Origin: Sphingobacterium faecium
Lineage (GTDB): Bacteria > Bacteroidota > Bacteroidia > Sphingobacteriales > Sphingobacteriaceae
Assembly: GCF_003054045.1 (NCBI RefSeq)
Contig: NZ_QBKH01000009.1
Span: forward strand, 1-64,000
Direction of reading: 5' to 3'
DNA: 64,000 nucleotides
The notes under the pieces are model-generated. The model made no database searches. It had not been told where the DNA came from and saw only the letters and a list, made by a program, of their open reading frames with translations. Below, in pieces: positions 25,986-36,079 of this stretch (the first letter of the stretch is position 1; each line of letters begins with the position of its first letter). The position numbers were made by a program, and so were the translations under genes.

Positions 25986-28327
25986 AATGGTAATCCGATA
26001 CCAAAGTTGTATTGAATAAAATTATAGCGATCAGGCTTATGTGTCTGATAATACTGGTCCTTAAATTCTTTGGAATCGAAAAAATGTTTTAAGACCCATT
26101 GATCACTTCCTGAGAATTGAGGATCTTTTACTTTTAGGCCAGCATCAAGTCTAATAATAAAATAATCGGAGTCAAATCTTAATCCAAAACCTGTTCCGAT
26201 AGCAATTTGCTTTAAAAATTTATCTGCCTTAAACTCTCCTCCAGGATTTAGTTCATTTTCTTTTAAGCGCCAGACATTTCCAAAATCTATAAATGTGGCT
26301 CCATTCATCTTTGCTCCCAAGAAACTGTTTAAGATTCGAAAACGATATTCTGCATTTCCTTCAATTTTTATTTCGCCTAATTGATCCAGGTTACGCAGGT
26401 TCAATCGCAAATCTTCTTGGACGCTTTCTCGATTATAATTACCAGGACCTAATGTCCTTGCCTGCCATGCCCGCATACCATTCATACCACCACCGTAAAA
26501 GCTTTTTTCAAAGATCATTAAGGTTGAATTATTACCATAAGGAATCGCAATACCTGGGTTGAGTCGAAAAACAAATTGTCGGTTTCCTCCCAGATTACGA
26601 TAAATCCGATAGTCCAATTCTGTTTTGGCATACTGTAGGTAAGGAACCCCTAGCACCTTTTTTTCACCATCAGCATTTTGATCAAACTTGATAACCTTAC
26701 TGACCAGATCTAATATATTGCCACTTAAATCGATCGAGCCTTTGAAATAATTAAAATTTTCTTTCTTGGTCAATTTCTTGGCATTATACGTAAAGGAATA
26801 CTGAGAGCCTAATCCGAAATATTCGCGGTTGTTACTCCTTACATATAATAAATAGCCCTGATCTATTAAATTTTGTGCAAAGTTTTCATTTAATCTTCCT
26901 TGCCTATATTCCAATACAATGGGTGTAAAACTGTGAAATTTATTTGCCGATTGATGCCATGAATAATTTAATGTATTGATAAAATACCGATTAGAATATG
27001 TTGCATCTTGATTGAAAATCTGCAAACTTGACGAAAAGGTTGTTTTTGCTAATCCGTATTGTGCGGTATGATTAGTGTGAAATGGCGTCATCAATCTTGG
27101 GACAATTAAATTTACGCCAATTTGTACATCATTGTTAAAGATTTTATCCGAGATATTGCCTTGGAGTCTTGGATCAAAGAGTATACCGTATCGCAATTTT
27201 ACCTCCAGCAACTCTGCGCCACCAAAAATATTACGATGGGAGAATGTATTTCCGATATTAAAACCACTCATACCAGAACTCAATGTAAATTCCCCTTCGA
27301 TCTGATTGCCCATCAACGGTCGTGGAACCATTTCATAATATGCATCTAATGTATTGGAATCGGTCTTTTGATAATGAATCTTAATGCTCCTAAAACCATT
27401 CATCTCATACAAACGGTCATAAGCCATGTTTTCTTTGGAAAGATTGTAGTAGTCTCCGGACTTTATATACATATACCGCTTCAACGGCTTCAACCTAAAA
27501 TTGCGCGTTTCATCTGTAAAATGAATTTGGGAGATACTATCAGTTATTTTTCTGGCTTCTTTTTTTACTGTTCCGAAATTGCGTATGGTAACAAAAACCT
27601 GATCAATTTTATAAGCCTGGTGATTGGTGGAGTCACTGGGATTTTCAACTTGTATCTCCAGTTTGAGTCGATTATTTTTTGATGTCGAATCTACTGCAAC
27701 CCGCATATATTGGCGTATATAATCATAGTATCCATGATTACGCATCGCGAGATACAGTTTTTCCCGTTCTGTGATTAAATTGACCGCATCATACTGTGAT
27801 CCTTCTTTAACCACACTGAGGGGCATCACTTCTTGTTTATACAGATGAGCTACTGCAGTATCGGCAAAATTGTAGCTGATCTTGTCCATATAGTACGGAC
27901 TGCCTTCGGTAATGTTAAAATTTATAGTTGCTCTTTTATTTTTAACCAGGATTTCAGGCTGTACTTTCGCGTCAAAAAAACCTTTTGTAAATAAAAACCT
28001 TTTGATCTGTGTGGCTGATAAATCTACTAAACTAGAGTCTAATAAATGAGGTGCTTCCCCAACGTTTCTCAAATCCCGTTTTTTGTATTTACCGTTCTTG
28101 GTATTGAAAAGGTTATATATAAATAAATTAACCCTTGAATTGGCTTTAATATCATTGGATACATACAGAGATGCTGACTCCTTCAGCTCGGGTTTTACCC
28201 CTTGAATATTCACATGATCAATCAACGCTTGATCTTCATTTAAGAATCGTGCTGAGCGGCAAGATGTGAAAATTAGCAACAAAAGCGTTATACTTGTAAA
28301 AGCTAAAAAGCGTTGATTATTTATCAT
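25982..28327 (-). CDS. tamL: TamL-type BamA/TamA-family outer-membrane protein
   Basis: 781 residues. The lipobox FTSC puts the lipidated Cys at residue 23, unlike proteobacterial TamA but like the Bacteroidota TamL lipoprotein. POTRA-like repeats occupy about residues 35-410 (for example DHVNIQGV, TINFNITEGSPYYMDKISYNF). A C-terminal Omp85 beta-barrel follows from about 420 to 781, ending in aromatic GIGLPF. TamL works with TamB in envelope assembly; no tamB is in the window. The start is 6 bases from that of a divergent rRNA methyltransferase gene, a common Bacteroidota pairing. Confidence 0.88.
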   Translation of the reverse strand: MINNQRFLAFTSITLLLLIFTSCRSARFLNEDQALIDHVNIQGVKPELKESASLYVSNDIKANSRVNLFIYNLFNTKNGKYKKRDLRNVGEAPHLLDSSLVDLSATQIKRFLFTKGFFDAKVQPEILVKNKRATINFNITEGSPYYMDKISYNFADTAVAHLYKQEVMPLSVVKEGSQYDAVNLITEREKLYLAMRNHGYYDYIRQYMRVAVDSTSKNNRLKLEIQVENPSDSTNHQAYKIDQVFVTIRNFGTVKKEARKITDSISQIHFTDETRNFRLKPLKRYMYIKSGDYYNLSKENMAYDRLYEMNGFRSIKIHYQKTDSNTLDAYYEMVPRPLMGNQIEGEFTLSSGMSGFNIGNTFSHRNIFGGAELLEVKLRYGILFDPRLQGNISDKIFNNDVQIGVNLIVPRLMTPFHTNHTAQYGLAKTTFSSSLQIFNQDATYSNRYFINTLNYSWHQSANKFHSFTPIVLEYRQGRLNENFAQNLIDQGYLLYVRSNNREYFGLGSQYSFTYNAKKLTKKENFNYFKGSIDLSGNILDLVSKVIKFDQNADGEKKVLGVPYLQYAKTELDYRIYRNLGGNRQFVFRLNPGIAIPYGNNSTLMIFEKSFYGGGMNGMRAWQARTLGPGNYNRESVQEDLRLNLRNLDQLGEIKIEGNAEYRFRILNSFLGAKMNGATFIDFGNVWRLKENELNPGGEFKADKFLKQIAIGTGFGLRFDSDYFIIRLDAGLKVKDPQFSGSDQWVLKHFFDSKEFKDQYYQTHKPDRYNFIQYNFGIGLPF

Positions 28328-28333
28328 TAAAAA

Positions 28334-29083
28334 ATGTTGTCAAAAGCACAAATTACTCTAATATCATCTCTTCAAAATAAAAAGTTTCGCAAACAACATG
28401 GTCTTTTTATTGTAGAAGGAATTAAATCTGTTAACGAATTTCTATCATCCTCTTATCAAGTTGACAGCATCTTTTATACAGAAGATGTACTCGCAAAAGT
28501 GGGTAAAATATCGGGAAAAATAAAATCTTATGTGCTGACTGAAAACGAATTTCAAAAAATCAGTGGATTAAAATCCCCCCAAGGCATATTGGCTCTGGTT
28601 CATATCCCAGAACAAAAGGAATTACAAGTACAGGATTATAAGAATCAGCATACCTTAGTATTGGATGATATCCAAGATCCAGGAAACTTAGGCACGATCA
28701 TCCGTACAGCAGAATGGTTCGGCTTCCAACAGATTATCTGTTCTATCGGGACTGTCGATGCGTATAATCCTAAAGTGGTACAAGCTACTATGGGTTCACT
28801 TTCTCGTATCCAAATTCATTATATCGATTTAAAGGCTTTTATCAAAGAGGTCAAAATACCTGTTTATGGTGCTTTGCTGGATGGAGATAGTATTTACGAA
28901 ACGGATTGGACGCATGAGGGTCTTATTATATTGGGAAATGAGGGAAATGGAATTTCTGAAGAAATTATCGAACTCGTGGATCAGCCCGTCACCATTCCAA
29001 GGATAGGTGAAGCAGAATCTTTGAATGTCGCTGTAGCAACCACCATATTTTGTTCAGAAATCGCCCGAACAAAAAAATTATAA
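28334..29083 (+). CDS. TrmH-family (SPOUT) RNA 2'-O-methyltransferase
   Basis: 249 residues. An N-terminal SpoU substrate-binding domain (about 1-90, with KKFRKQHGLFIVEG) leads to the SPOUT knot: DDIQDPGNLGTIIRTAEWFG at 113-132, ILGNEGNGIS near 199, and the C-terminal ESLNVAVATTIFCSEIAR. These are the three TrmH motifs that bind S-adenosylmethionine. The target nucleotide, rRNA or tRNA, cannot be told. It is divergent from tamL with just 6 bases between the start codons. Confidence 0.9.
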   Translation: MLSKAQITLISSLQNKKFRKQHGLFIVEGIKSVNEFLSSSYQVDSIFYTEDVLAKVGKISGKIKSYVLTENEFQKISGLKSPQGILALVHIPEQKELQVQDYKNQHTLVLDDIQDPGNLGTIIRTAEWFGFQQIICSIGTVDAYNPKVVQATMGSLSRIQIHYIDLKAFIKEVKIPVYGALLDGDSIYETDWTHEGLIILGNEGNGISEEIIELVDQPVTIPRIGEAESLNVAVATTIFCSEIARTKKL

Positions 29084-29086
29084 GAC

Positions 29087-29124
29087 ATCGCCTTCTTTTC
29101 TAAAAGAGGGCGATTCATTTTTCC
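29087..29124 (+). terminator. Probable terminator after the RNA methyltransferase gene
   Basis: 13-base arms ATCGCCTTCTTTT and AAAAGAGGGCGAT with one wobble are followed by TCATTTTTCC. It starts 4 bases after the stop codon. Confidence 0.55.
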
Positions 29125-29146
29125 ACAATTCAACAGCGCATTTACA

Positions 29147-30325
29147 ATGACTGAAAATAAATCCATATACACATTACAATTTGCACTTCTTTGCCTGAGC
29201 TCGCTATTATTTTCAGCTAGTTTCAACATGATAATTCCGGAACTTCCCAACTACTTGAGTCAAATGGGTGGTGCAGAACATAAAGGTTTAATCATCGCCT
29301 TATTTACCTTGACGGCTGGTATATCGCGTCCTTTCAGTGGTAAATTGACCGATCGATGGGGACGAGTTCCGGTCATGGCAATCGGATCGATCGTTTGTTT
29401 CTTATGCGGCTTTTTATATCCCATTCTGACTACAGTTTCCGGATTTTTACTTTTGAGATTAATACATGGTTTCTCTACAGGATTTAAACCAACCGCAACT
29501 TCTGCTTATGTAGCCGATATCATCCCCCGAGAAAGATGGGGTGAGGCGCTTGGTATGCATGGACTTTGTTTTGCAATCGGTGGTGCTGTAGGACCAGCGA
29601 TTGGTAGTGCTATTTTTCAATATTACGGCATCAATGTGATGTTTTATAGTTCATCGCTTTTTGCCCTTCTTTCTATTGTTATTGTCATGAACATGAAAGA
29701 GACGCTTGTTAAAAAAGAAAAACTCAATTTATCCATGTTCAAAATATCACGCACGGACATTATTGATATCGGTGTTTTACCGGCAGGTATTGTTACATTT
29801 TTATCTTATTCGGCATTTGGTGCCATATTAACGTTAATACCGGATTGGAGTGATCATCTGCATTTGAGCAACAAAGGAATATTCTTCGCTGCGTACACCA
29901 TTGCCTCTATTTTAATACGGTTTGTATCGGGAAAGGCGTCTGATAAATATGGTCGTACACGAGTGATCATGGTCGGACTGTTTATTGTTGGTATTTCACT
30001 CTTTTTGATCGGTCAGGGTGATTCTTTTAATAAATTGATGTTGGGTGCAAGTATATATGGTATTGGTACCGGTATCCTATCCCCCGCTATCAATGCATGG
30101 ACGATAGATCTTGGAAAACCCAGCCAAAGGGGACGTGCAGTAGCGACGATGTATATTTCGATGGAGGCCGGTATCGGTTTAGGGGCATTATTTGCGGGTC
30201 TATACTACCAAGATATCATAACCCGAATCCCTCAAGTCATGTATTTCAATGCTTTATTTTTAGGGGTAGCACTTCTATATATGTTTTTTTGGCAAGGATT
30301 TCGCTATAGACAGAAAACAGATTAA
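29147..30325 (+). CDS. Major facilitator superfamily transporter
   Basis: 392 residues, with about twelve membrane helices. The loop 2-3 motif SGKLTDRWGRVPVM (about 66-79) and its echo SGKASDKYGRTRVIM in the second half mark the MFS fold. The pattern fits the DHA1 drug/metabolite efflux class. No substrate can be inferred. The next gene, an AI-2E-family membrane protein, starts 47 bases downstream on the same strand. Confidence 0.88.
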   Translation: MTENKSIYTLQFALLCLSSLLFSASFNMIIPELPNYLSQMGGAEHKGLIIALFTLTAGISRPFSGKLTDRWGRVPVMAIGSIVCFLCGFLYPILTTVSGFLLLRLIHGFSTGFKPTATSAYVADIIPRERWGEALGMHGLCFAIGGAVGPAIGSAIFQYYGINVMFYSSSLFALLSIVIVMNMKETLVKKEKLNLSMFKISRTDIIDIGVLPAGIVTFLSYSAFGAILTLIPDWSDHLHLSNKGIFFAAYTIASILIRFVSGKASDKYGRTRVIMVGLFIVGISLFLIGQGDSFNKLMLGASIYGIGTGILSPAINAWTIDLGKPSQRGRAVATMYISMEAGIGLGALFAGLYYQDIITRIPQVMYFNALFLGVALLYMFFWQGFRYRQKTD

Positions 30326-30372
30326 ATTGACTTCTCAATTTATGTTAAAAATCTAGTCATAGTATTTTCACC

Positions 30373-31578
30373 ATGGAAAGTAAATCAGGAAAAAAACCGT
30401 ACTCAATTGAGCTTGCTTCAAGCTTATTTGCCTTAGCATTAATCGTTGGACTTCTATACGTCACTCAAAGTGTTGTTGTTCCTTTGCTTTTTGCCATTAT
30501 TCTTTCAATCACGCTGTATCCGATAGCTGCTTTTTTTGAAAACAAATTAAGATTTGGCAAAGCTGCTGCATCTATTATGGCGGTCATTATTGCCATCGTA
30601 GTCATCAGTACACTGATCTGGTTTATAGTACATCAAAGTATAATTATCGGAAAAGATGCTGTCGCTATTCAGGAGAAAGTACTTGCTGCTGTTGAATCGA
30701 TACAAAACTGGATTCAATCACGGTTTGGCTTGGAAAGAAGTGAGGTTGTGCAAAAAATGAAAGAGCAGGGAAATAATGCTTTAGAAAATGTAGGCGGATA
30801 TATGTCAACAGCTTTTGGCTCGATTGGTAGCACATTAGCGGGAATCATCTTGGTTCCTATTTTTATCTTCTTCCTTTTATACTACCGCGATTTTTTCAAA
30901 GAGTTTTTCTTTAAAGCATTTAAAAATACGGATAATAAAAAGATTCATGCTGTCTTAAAAAAGATTTACGACGTTGTGCAAAGCTATTGTTTAGGACTTG
31001 TGATGGTGATGGGAATTGTTGCGGTATTGAATACGGTCGGTCTGATGTTAATGGGAATTGAATATGCTTGGTTTTTTGGTTCCATGGCTTCTTTGCTGAT
31101 GCTATTACCTTATATCGGTATCGCAATCGGATCTATCTTACCTGCCCTATTTGCCTTGGCTACAAAAGACAGTGCTTTGTATGCCGTAGGTGTTATTGCC
31201 TGGTTTCAAGTGGTACAATTTTTAGAAGGAAATATCATCACCCCAAATATCGTGGGGGGTAAGGTGAGTATCAATCCATTAATGGCTATTATTGTCATTT
31301 TATTGGGTGGAATGATTTTTGGTTTGGCGGGACTGATCCTTGCTTTACCTATGACTGCTACCCTGAAAGTTATCTTTGACGCTATACCTTCTATGGAACC
31401 GATTGGATATTTAATCGGTGAACCTGAAAAGGAGCATCTCAAAAGAAATGCGACTCAGGAACTGCTACAAAAATGGGGAATAGTTAGAAAACCTAAAGTA
31501 TTTTTTAATCAAACAATGGCTGACCCTGCTCCTGTAGATCCTGCTTCTTCAAATAATCCAGATAGTAAATCTGAATAA
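30373..31578 (+). CDS. AI-2E family transporter
   Basis: 401 residues. It has about seven to eight membrane helices with a central amphipathic segment (about 100-150). The C-terminal half contains LLPYIGIAIGSILPALFAL, EGNIITPNIVGGKVSINPL and a GLILALPMTATLKVI tail typical of the family (formerly UPF0118). Members have been proposed to export autoinducer-2 or to act as Na+/H+ antiporters; the name does not prove substrate. A polar Pro/Ser-rich tail follows. It may share a transcript with the upstream MFS gene. Confidence 0.87.
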   Translation: MESKSGKKPYSIELASSLFALALIVGLLYVTQSVVVPLLFAIILSITLYPIAAFFENKLRFGKAAASIMAVIIAIVVISTLIWFIVHQSIIIGKDAVAIQEKVLAAVESIQNWIQSRFGLERSEVVQKMKEQGNNALENVGGYMSTAFGSIGSTLAGIILVPIFIFFLLYYRDFFKEFFFKAFKNTDNKKIHAVLKKIYDVVQSYCLGLVMVMGIVAVLNTVGLMLMGIEYAWFFGSMASLLMLLPYIGIAIGSILPALFALATKDSALYAVGVIAWFQVVQFLEGNIITPNIVGGKVSINPLMAIIVILLGGMIFGLAGLILALPMTATLKVIFDAIPSMEPIGYLIGEPEKEHLKRNATQELLQKWGIVRKPKVFFNQTMADPAPVDPASSNNPDSKSE

Positions 31579-31858
31579 TTTTTATTGAACAATAAATCAA
31601 TTCGTTCAGGTATCTAAATGATGATGCTTGGACGAATTTGTTTTAGATAACGCTATACTTCAATTGGATATTCAGTATATCCAATGAGTTTTGAATAGTC
31701 TATCCCAGATTGAGGAATAAAACCATACATATCATGATGGTGGTTTGTATGAAATAGCCTATTAGTGATCCATCAATTGCTTTACCCCTTATATCCATCG
31801 TCAACACTCTAGTTTAAATAGATGCAGATAATTAATTTCTACTAACTTTGGTTTAAAT

Positions 31859-32410
31859 ATGAGCTATATGAAATATGTACCAACACTTGAAACGGAGAGA
31901 CTGATCATTCGTCCAATAACTTTAGATGATGTTGAGGAGTTTTATGCGATGGACTCGCAACCGGAAGTTCATCTTTATTTAAATAGATCTCCGTTAAAAT
32001 CTAGTGAAGAGGCAAAAGATTACATTAAAGGTCTACTGCAGCAGTATGAGACACATGGGATAGGTCGAGTTGCAGTCATCGAAAAAGCAACGAATCAATT
32101 GATAGGCTGGACAGGGTTTAAATTTATAGAGGAACCCATGAATGATAGGATCAATTTTCTAGATTTCGGCTATCGCTACCGTAAAGAGTCGTGGGGGAAA
32201 GGTTATGCTACAGAAGCGGCATTGGCGTGTATAGCATTTTATTATAAAAATTTGACCCATATACCTCTACATGCCAGTACGCACGTCGATAATCAAGGTT
32301 CGCGAAAGGTATTGGAAAAGGTTGGTTTTAAGATTACTGATACCTTTAAGTTTACCATTTGGGACATCGATTGTTATTGGTATGAAAGGGAAGCATTATC
32401 AGCTAAATAA
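31859..32410 (+). CDS. GNAT-family N-acetyltransferase (RimJ-like)
   Basis: 183 residues. It opens with LETERLIIRPITLDDVEEF, the usual start of RimJ/RimL-type GNATs. Next come GWTGFKFIEE and the acetyl-CoA loop RKESWGKGYATEAALAC (about 108-124), then NQGSRKVLEKVGF, all family landmarks. The substrate, a protein N-terminus or small amine, is unknown. It stands alone, with about 280 bases before it that hold no gene and 176 after it. Confidence 0.86.
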   Translation: MSYMKYVPTLETERLIIRPITLDDVEEFYAMDSQPEVHLYLNRSPLKSSEEAKDYIKGLLQQYETHGIGRVAVIEKATNQLIGWTGFKFIEEPMNDRINFLDFGYRYRKESWGKGYATEAALACIAFYYKNLTHIPLHASTHVDNQGSRKVLEKVGFKITDTFKFTIWDIDCYWYEREALSAK

Positions 32411-32586
32411 AGGTCTATATATCCCATTTTTAAATTCATAACTCCGGTTTTGAATATTGAAATTTCTAGCATAAATCTATTTATATATCCATTGGATAAA
32501 ACGAAATGCTTTTCGTATTTTTACGCTTGCAAAAATTCTATTCTTTTTGCAACTGATAATAATAAAAACACCATATTATTGATTAC

Positions 32587-35283
32587 ATGAGTGAAGAAAC
32601 AAACTATCCTGCAGACGATAATCAAGAAGAAGTAAATAACGGACAGACAAATAATAGTAAAACAATTCCACTTTCGGGATTGTATGAAAACTGGTTTTTG
32701 GACTATGCATCTTATGTTATTTTAGATCGCGCAGTACCTCATATCAATGATGGTTTTAAACCTGTACAGCGTCGGATCCTACACTCACTAAAAGAGATGG
32801 ATGATGGTCGATACAATAAAGCGGCCAATGTAATCGGTAATACGATGAAATATCACCCTCATGGTGATGCTTCAATTGGTGATGCCATGGTACAGATCGG
32901 TCAAAAAAATCTATTAATTGACTGCCAAGGAAACTGGGGTGACCCGATCACTGGCGATGCTTCTGCTGCACCTCGTTATATTGAAGGACGTTTATCCAAA
33001 TTTGCTTTAGATGTTGTCTTCAATCCAGAGACGACAGACTGGCAACTGAGTTATGATGGGCGTAACAAAGAACCCGTTACTTTACCAGTTAAATTCCCGT
33101 TGTTACTTGCTCAGGGAGCGGAAGGTATTGCTGTAGGTCTAGCTACGAAAATAATGCCGCATAACTTCTTGGAACTGATCGATGGATCGATTCAAGTATT
33201 GAATGGCGAAAGACCTCATATCCTACCTGATTTTCCTACAGGGGGAATGGCGGACTGCTCGGCATACAATGAAGGTCAGCGTGGTGGAAAAATCCGTGTA
33301 CGTGCAAAAATAGAGGAACGCGACAAAAAGACATTGGCGATCACTGAAATTCCTTTTGGAACCACGACCGGAGGATTGATCGATAGTGTAGTCGCTGCCA
33401 ACGATAAAGGGAAAATCAAGATTAAGAAAATCGAAGATAATACCGCTGAATTTGTTGAAATTATTGTGCATCTGGCTCCAGGAATATCTCCTGATGTCAC
33501 GATTGATGCGCTATTTGCTTTTACGGCTTGTGAGGTATCTATTTCGCCCAATACCTGTGTGATCAAAGAAGATAAACCACACTTTTTGAGTGTAAATGAT
33601 ATCTTAATTGAAAACACGAAAAATACCAAGAACTTACTAAAACAAGAACTGGAAATCAAATTACATGATCTCCTAGAAAAAATATTCTTCAGCAGCTTAC
33701 TCAAGATCTTCATTCAGGAAGGTATGTACAAGCATCCTGAATATGAAAATGCCGGAGATTTTGATACTGTGGTACTCGTTTTAAACCGTCTTTTTGAACC
33801 ATTTTTTGATCAATTCTACCGACCGATAGTTGCGGAAGATTATAAACGTCTGATCGATAAACCGATGAGTAGTATCACACGTTTTGATGTTAAGAAAGCG
33901 GATGATCAAATGGCTTCTTTGGAAGATGAAATCAAAAATGTGAAACGTCATCTTAAGCACCTGACCGATTATGCAATCGCCTGGTACGAAAGATTGCGGG
34001 ACAAATATGGCAAAGGTCGTGGACGTAAAACAGAATTAAGAGCTTTTGATCGCGTTGAAGCGACACAAGTAGCCCTGGCCAATGCAAAACTTTATGTCAA
34101 CCGGGAAGAAGGATTCATTGGTTCTAGCATGAAGAAAGATGAGTTTGTTTGTGATTGTTCGGATATCGATGATATCATTGTATTCCGTGCTGACGGTAAA
34201 TATGTCGTAACGAAAATTCAAGATAAGGTATTTGTCGGAAAAGATATCATCCATGTTGCTGTCTTTAAAAAGGGAGATGAAAGAACGATCTATAATGCCA
34301 TCTATAAAGAAGGAGATACGGGTACGAGCTTCATCAAACGTTTTGCCGTAGTAGGTGTCACTCGTGATAAGGAATATGATATCAGTAAGGGTTCAAAAGG
34401 TTCAAAAGTAACCTACTTTACGGCTAACCCGAATGGAGAGGCGGAGATCGTCAATATTCAGCTCAAACCACATACGAAATTAAGAAAACTTAATTTTGAC
34501 ATGAACTTTGCTGAAATCGCGATTAAAGGTCGTGCTTCTCAAGGAAATATTGTATCTAAATATCCGGTTAAAAAGATTACGTTCAAAAGTGCTGGTGTTT
34601 CGACTTTAGCTGGTCGTAAGATCTGGTTTGATAAAATAACGAAACGCTTAAATGCGGACGAAAGAGGACTGTATCTAGGCGAATTTGATGGTGATGATAA
34701 AATCTTGATCGTCATGTCGGATGGTACTTACGAACTGTCAAACTTTGATCTGAGCAATTATTTCGATGATAAGATGGTTCGCATCGAAAAGTATTTCCCT
34801 GAACATGTGTACACAGCGATTCATCAAGATGGCAAATCGGGCACTTATTATGTAAAGCGATTCAAATTTGATGATATTCCTGTAGGTAAAAGCATGCTCT
34901 TCATCAATGATGAACCGGGATCTAAACTTATTTTGTTGACGAATAATACCGATCCAATTGTTCACTTGGATATTCTAAAGGGCAAGTCCCAGACCGAAGA
35001 AGCTTTGGACCAACCGCTGAATGAAATCATCGATGTGAAAGGTATGAAAGCACAAGGAAATCGTCTCTCTTTTCACACGGTTAAAAGTGTGACTTTGACG
35101 ACGGAAGAAATTGATTTAACGGTAAACACAAAAGAAGGGAGTGATCCAAATCCTGAAGGTACCGAATCAGGTGAAGAAACACATAAAACAGAGGCCGATG
35201 CTCAATCGGATGATATTAAACTGGAGATCACAAATCCTGATGATATCCAAACGGATAATGGTGGGCAGATTGAATTGTTTTAA
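32587..35283 (+). CDS. parC: DNA topoisomerase IV subunit A (ParC/GyrA family)
   Basis: 898 residues. The N-terminal breakage-reunion domain has catalytic Tyr131 in AAPRYIEGRL. The region before it reads YHPHGDASIGDAMV (about 89-102), the quinolone-resistance part. A coiled coil spans about 430-470 and a C-terminal beta-pinwheel-like part lies at about 500-830. The absence of a clear GyrA-box and the Bacteroidota-style tail favour topoisomerase IV over gyrase. The last 70 residues are acidic and low in complexity. No parE lies in this window. It ends at a strong terminator that it shares with msrA. Confidence 0.88.
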   Translation: MSEETNYPADDNQEEVNNGQTNNSKTIPLSGLYENWFLDYASYVILDRAVPHINDGFKPVQRRILHSLKEMDDGRYNKAANVIGNTMKYHPHGDASIGDAMVQIGQKNLLIDCQGNWGDPITGDASAAPRYIEGRLSKFALDVVFNPETTDWQLSYDGRNKEPVTLPVKFPLLLAQGAEGIAVGLATKIMPHNFLELIDGSIQVLNGERPHILPDFPTGGMADCSAYNEGQRGGKIRVRAKIEERDKKTLAITEIPFGTTTGGLIDSVVAANDKGKIKIKKIEDNTAEFVEIIVHLAPGISPDVTIDALFAFTACEVSISPNTCVIKEDKPHFLSVNDILIENTKNTKNLLKQELEIKLHDLLEKIFFSSLLKIFIQEGMYKHPEYENAGDFDTVVLVLNRLFEPFFDQFYRPIVAEDYKRLIDKPMSSITRFDVKKADDQMASLEDEIKNVKRHLKHLTDYAIAWYERLRDKYGKGRGRKTELRAFDRVEATQVALANAKLYVNREEGFIGSSMKKDEFVCDCSDIDDIIVFRADGKYVVTKIQDKVFVGKDIIHVAVFKKGDERTIYNAIYKEGDTGTSFIKRFAVVGVTRDKEYDISKGSKGSKVTYFTANPNGEAEIVNIQLKPHTKLRKLNFDMNFAEIAIKGRASQGNIVSKYPVKKITFKSAGVSTLAGRKIWFDKITKRLNADERGLYLGEFDGDDKILIVMSDGTYELSNFDLSNYFDDKMVRIEKYFPEHVYTAIHQDGKSGTYYVKRFKFDDIPVGKSMLFINDEPGSKLILLTNNTDPIVHLDILKGKSQTEEALDQPLNEIIDVKGMKAQGNRLSFHTVKSVTLTTEEIDLTVNTKEGSDPNPEGTESGEETHKTEADAQSDDIKLEITNPDDIQTDNGGQIELF

Positions 35284-35319
35284 ATGAACAGCACATCATC
35301 AAGCTGAGTGAGCTTATTA

Positions 35320-35360
35320 AGTCATAAAAAAATCCGCTAAAAGCGGATTTTTTTATGACT
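35320..35360. terminator. Bidirectional terminator between parC and msrA
   Basis: Perfect 19-base arms (35320-35338 and 35342-35360) flank a 3-base loop, with A7 and T7 runs. It overlaps the msrA stop codon at 35353-35355, so msrA translation ends inside the hairpin. Confidence 0.92.
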
Positions 35361-35868
35361 TAAATTCTTTTACGAATTTTTGCAGTTTTGGTGCAATGAC
35401 TACTGAACAGAAAGGATTTTCAGGATGCGTATTGAAGTAATTGTGATGATAGTCTTCTGCTACCCAAAAAGTAACTGCTGGCTCGACTGTCGTAACGATC
35501 GGATCTTCAAAAATATCTTCACTATCCAACTCATCAATAAAGTTCTTAGCTAAAATCTCTTGTTCTTCATCATGAAAAAACACAACCGATCGATATTGCG
35601 TACCCACATCATTTCCCTGACGGTTTAACGTGGTTGGATTATGTGTTTTAAAGAATATCTTCAACAGTTCTTCATAGTTGACCAGATCTTCATCGTATTC
35701 GATCTGTACAACTTCAACATGCTCTGTCGTACCTGTACAAACTTGTTCATAAGTTGGATTATCATTCAATCCTCCCATATAGCCAGGTAAAACGGATTTT
35801 ACACCTTCTGTATTTTGAAAAATAACTTCTGTACACCAAAAACAGCCGCCTCCAAATGTTGCTTTCAT
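35353..35868 (-). CDS. msrA: Peptide methionine sulfoxide reductase MsrA
   Basis: 171 residues, normal length. The catalytic motif GGGCFWCTEVIF at 6-17 holds the nucleophilic Cys at 10. Further MsrA blocks are YMGGLNDNPTYEQVCTGTTEHVEVVQIEYD and QYRSVVFFHDEEQ. It reduces the S epimer of methionine sulfoxide in proteins. No resolving Cys is visible near the C-terminus apart from CSVVIAPK. It has a promoter-like motif 21 bases upstream. Confidence 0.96.
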   Translation of the reverse strand: MKATFGGGCFWCTEVIFQNTEGVKSVLPGYMGGLNDNPTYEQVCTGTTEHVEVVQIEYDEDLVNYEELLKIFFKTHNPTTLNRQGNDVGTQYRSVVFFHDEEQEILAKNFIDELDSEDIFEDPIVTTVEPAVTFWVAEDYHHNYFNTHPENPFCSVVIAPKLQKFVKEFKS

Positions 35869-35888
35869 ATCTTATTATATTTTATTCT

Positions 35889-35909
35889 CAAACTTAGATA
35901 AATTTGTTT
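35889..35909 (-). promoter_or_regulatory. Promoter of msrA carrying the shared 21-base motif
   Basis: On the minus strand the block AAACAAATTTATC is followed by TAAGTTTG, a TAnnTTTG match ending 21 bases before the msrA ATG. The same block, with one base changed, precedes pyrC. Confidence 0.55.
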
Positions 35910-36079
35910 AATATCAGGAATCCTATACGACACAAATCTATCCTTTAAATTTATTTTATGCTCCTCTTGAGTGCTTTCCGATGGTCATGATCTCAGCTGC
36001 CCACAAGAATTATTGTATAGCCTAAAATTAAAGATTAATGACAGAAAAAGAGTCATCTCAGTTTACTGATTTTGAAAAT

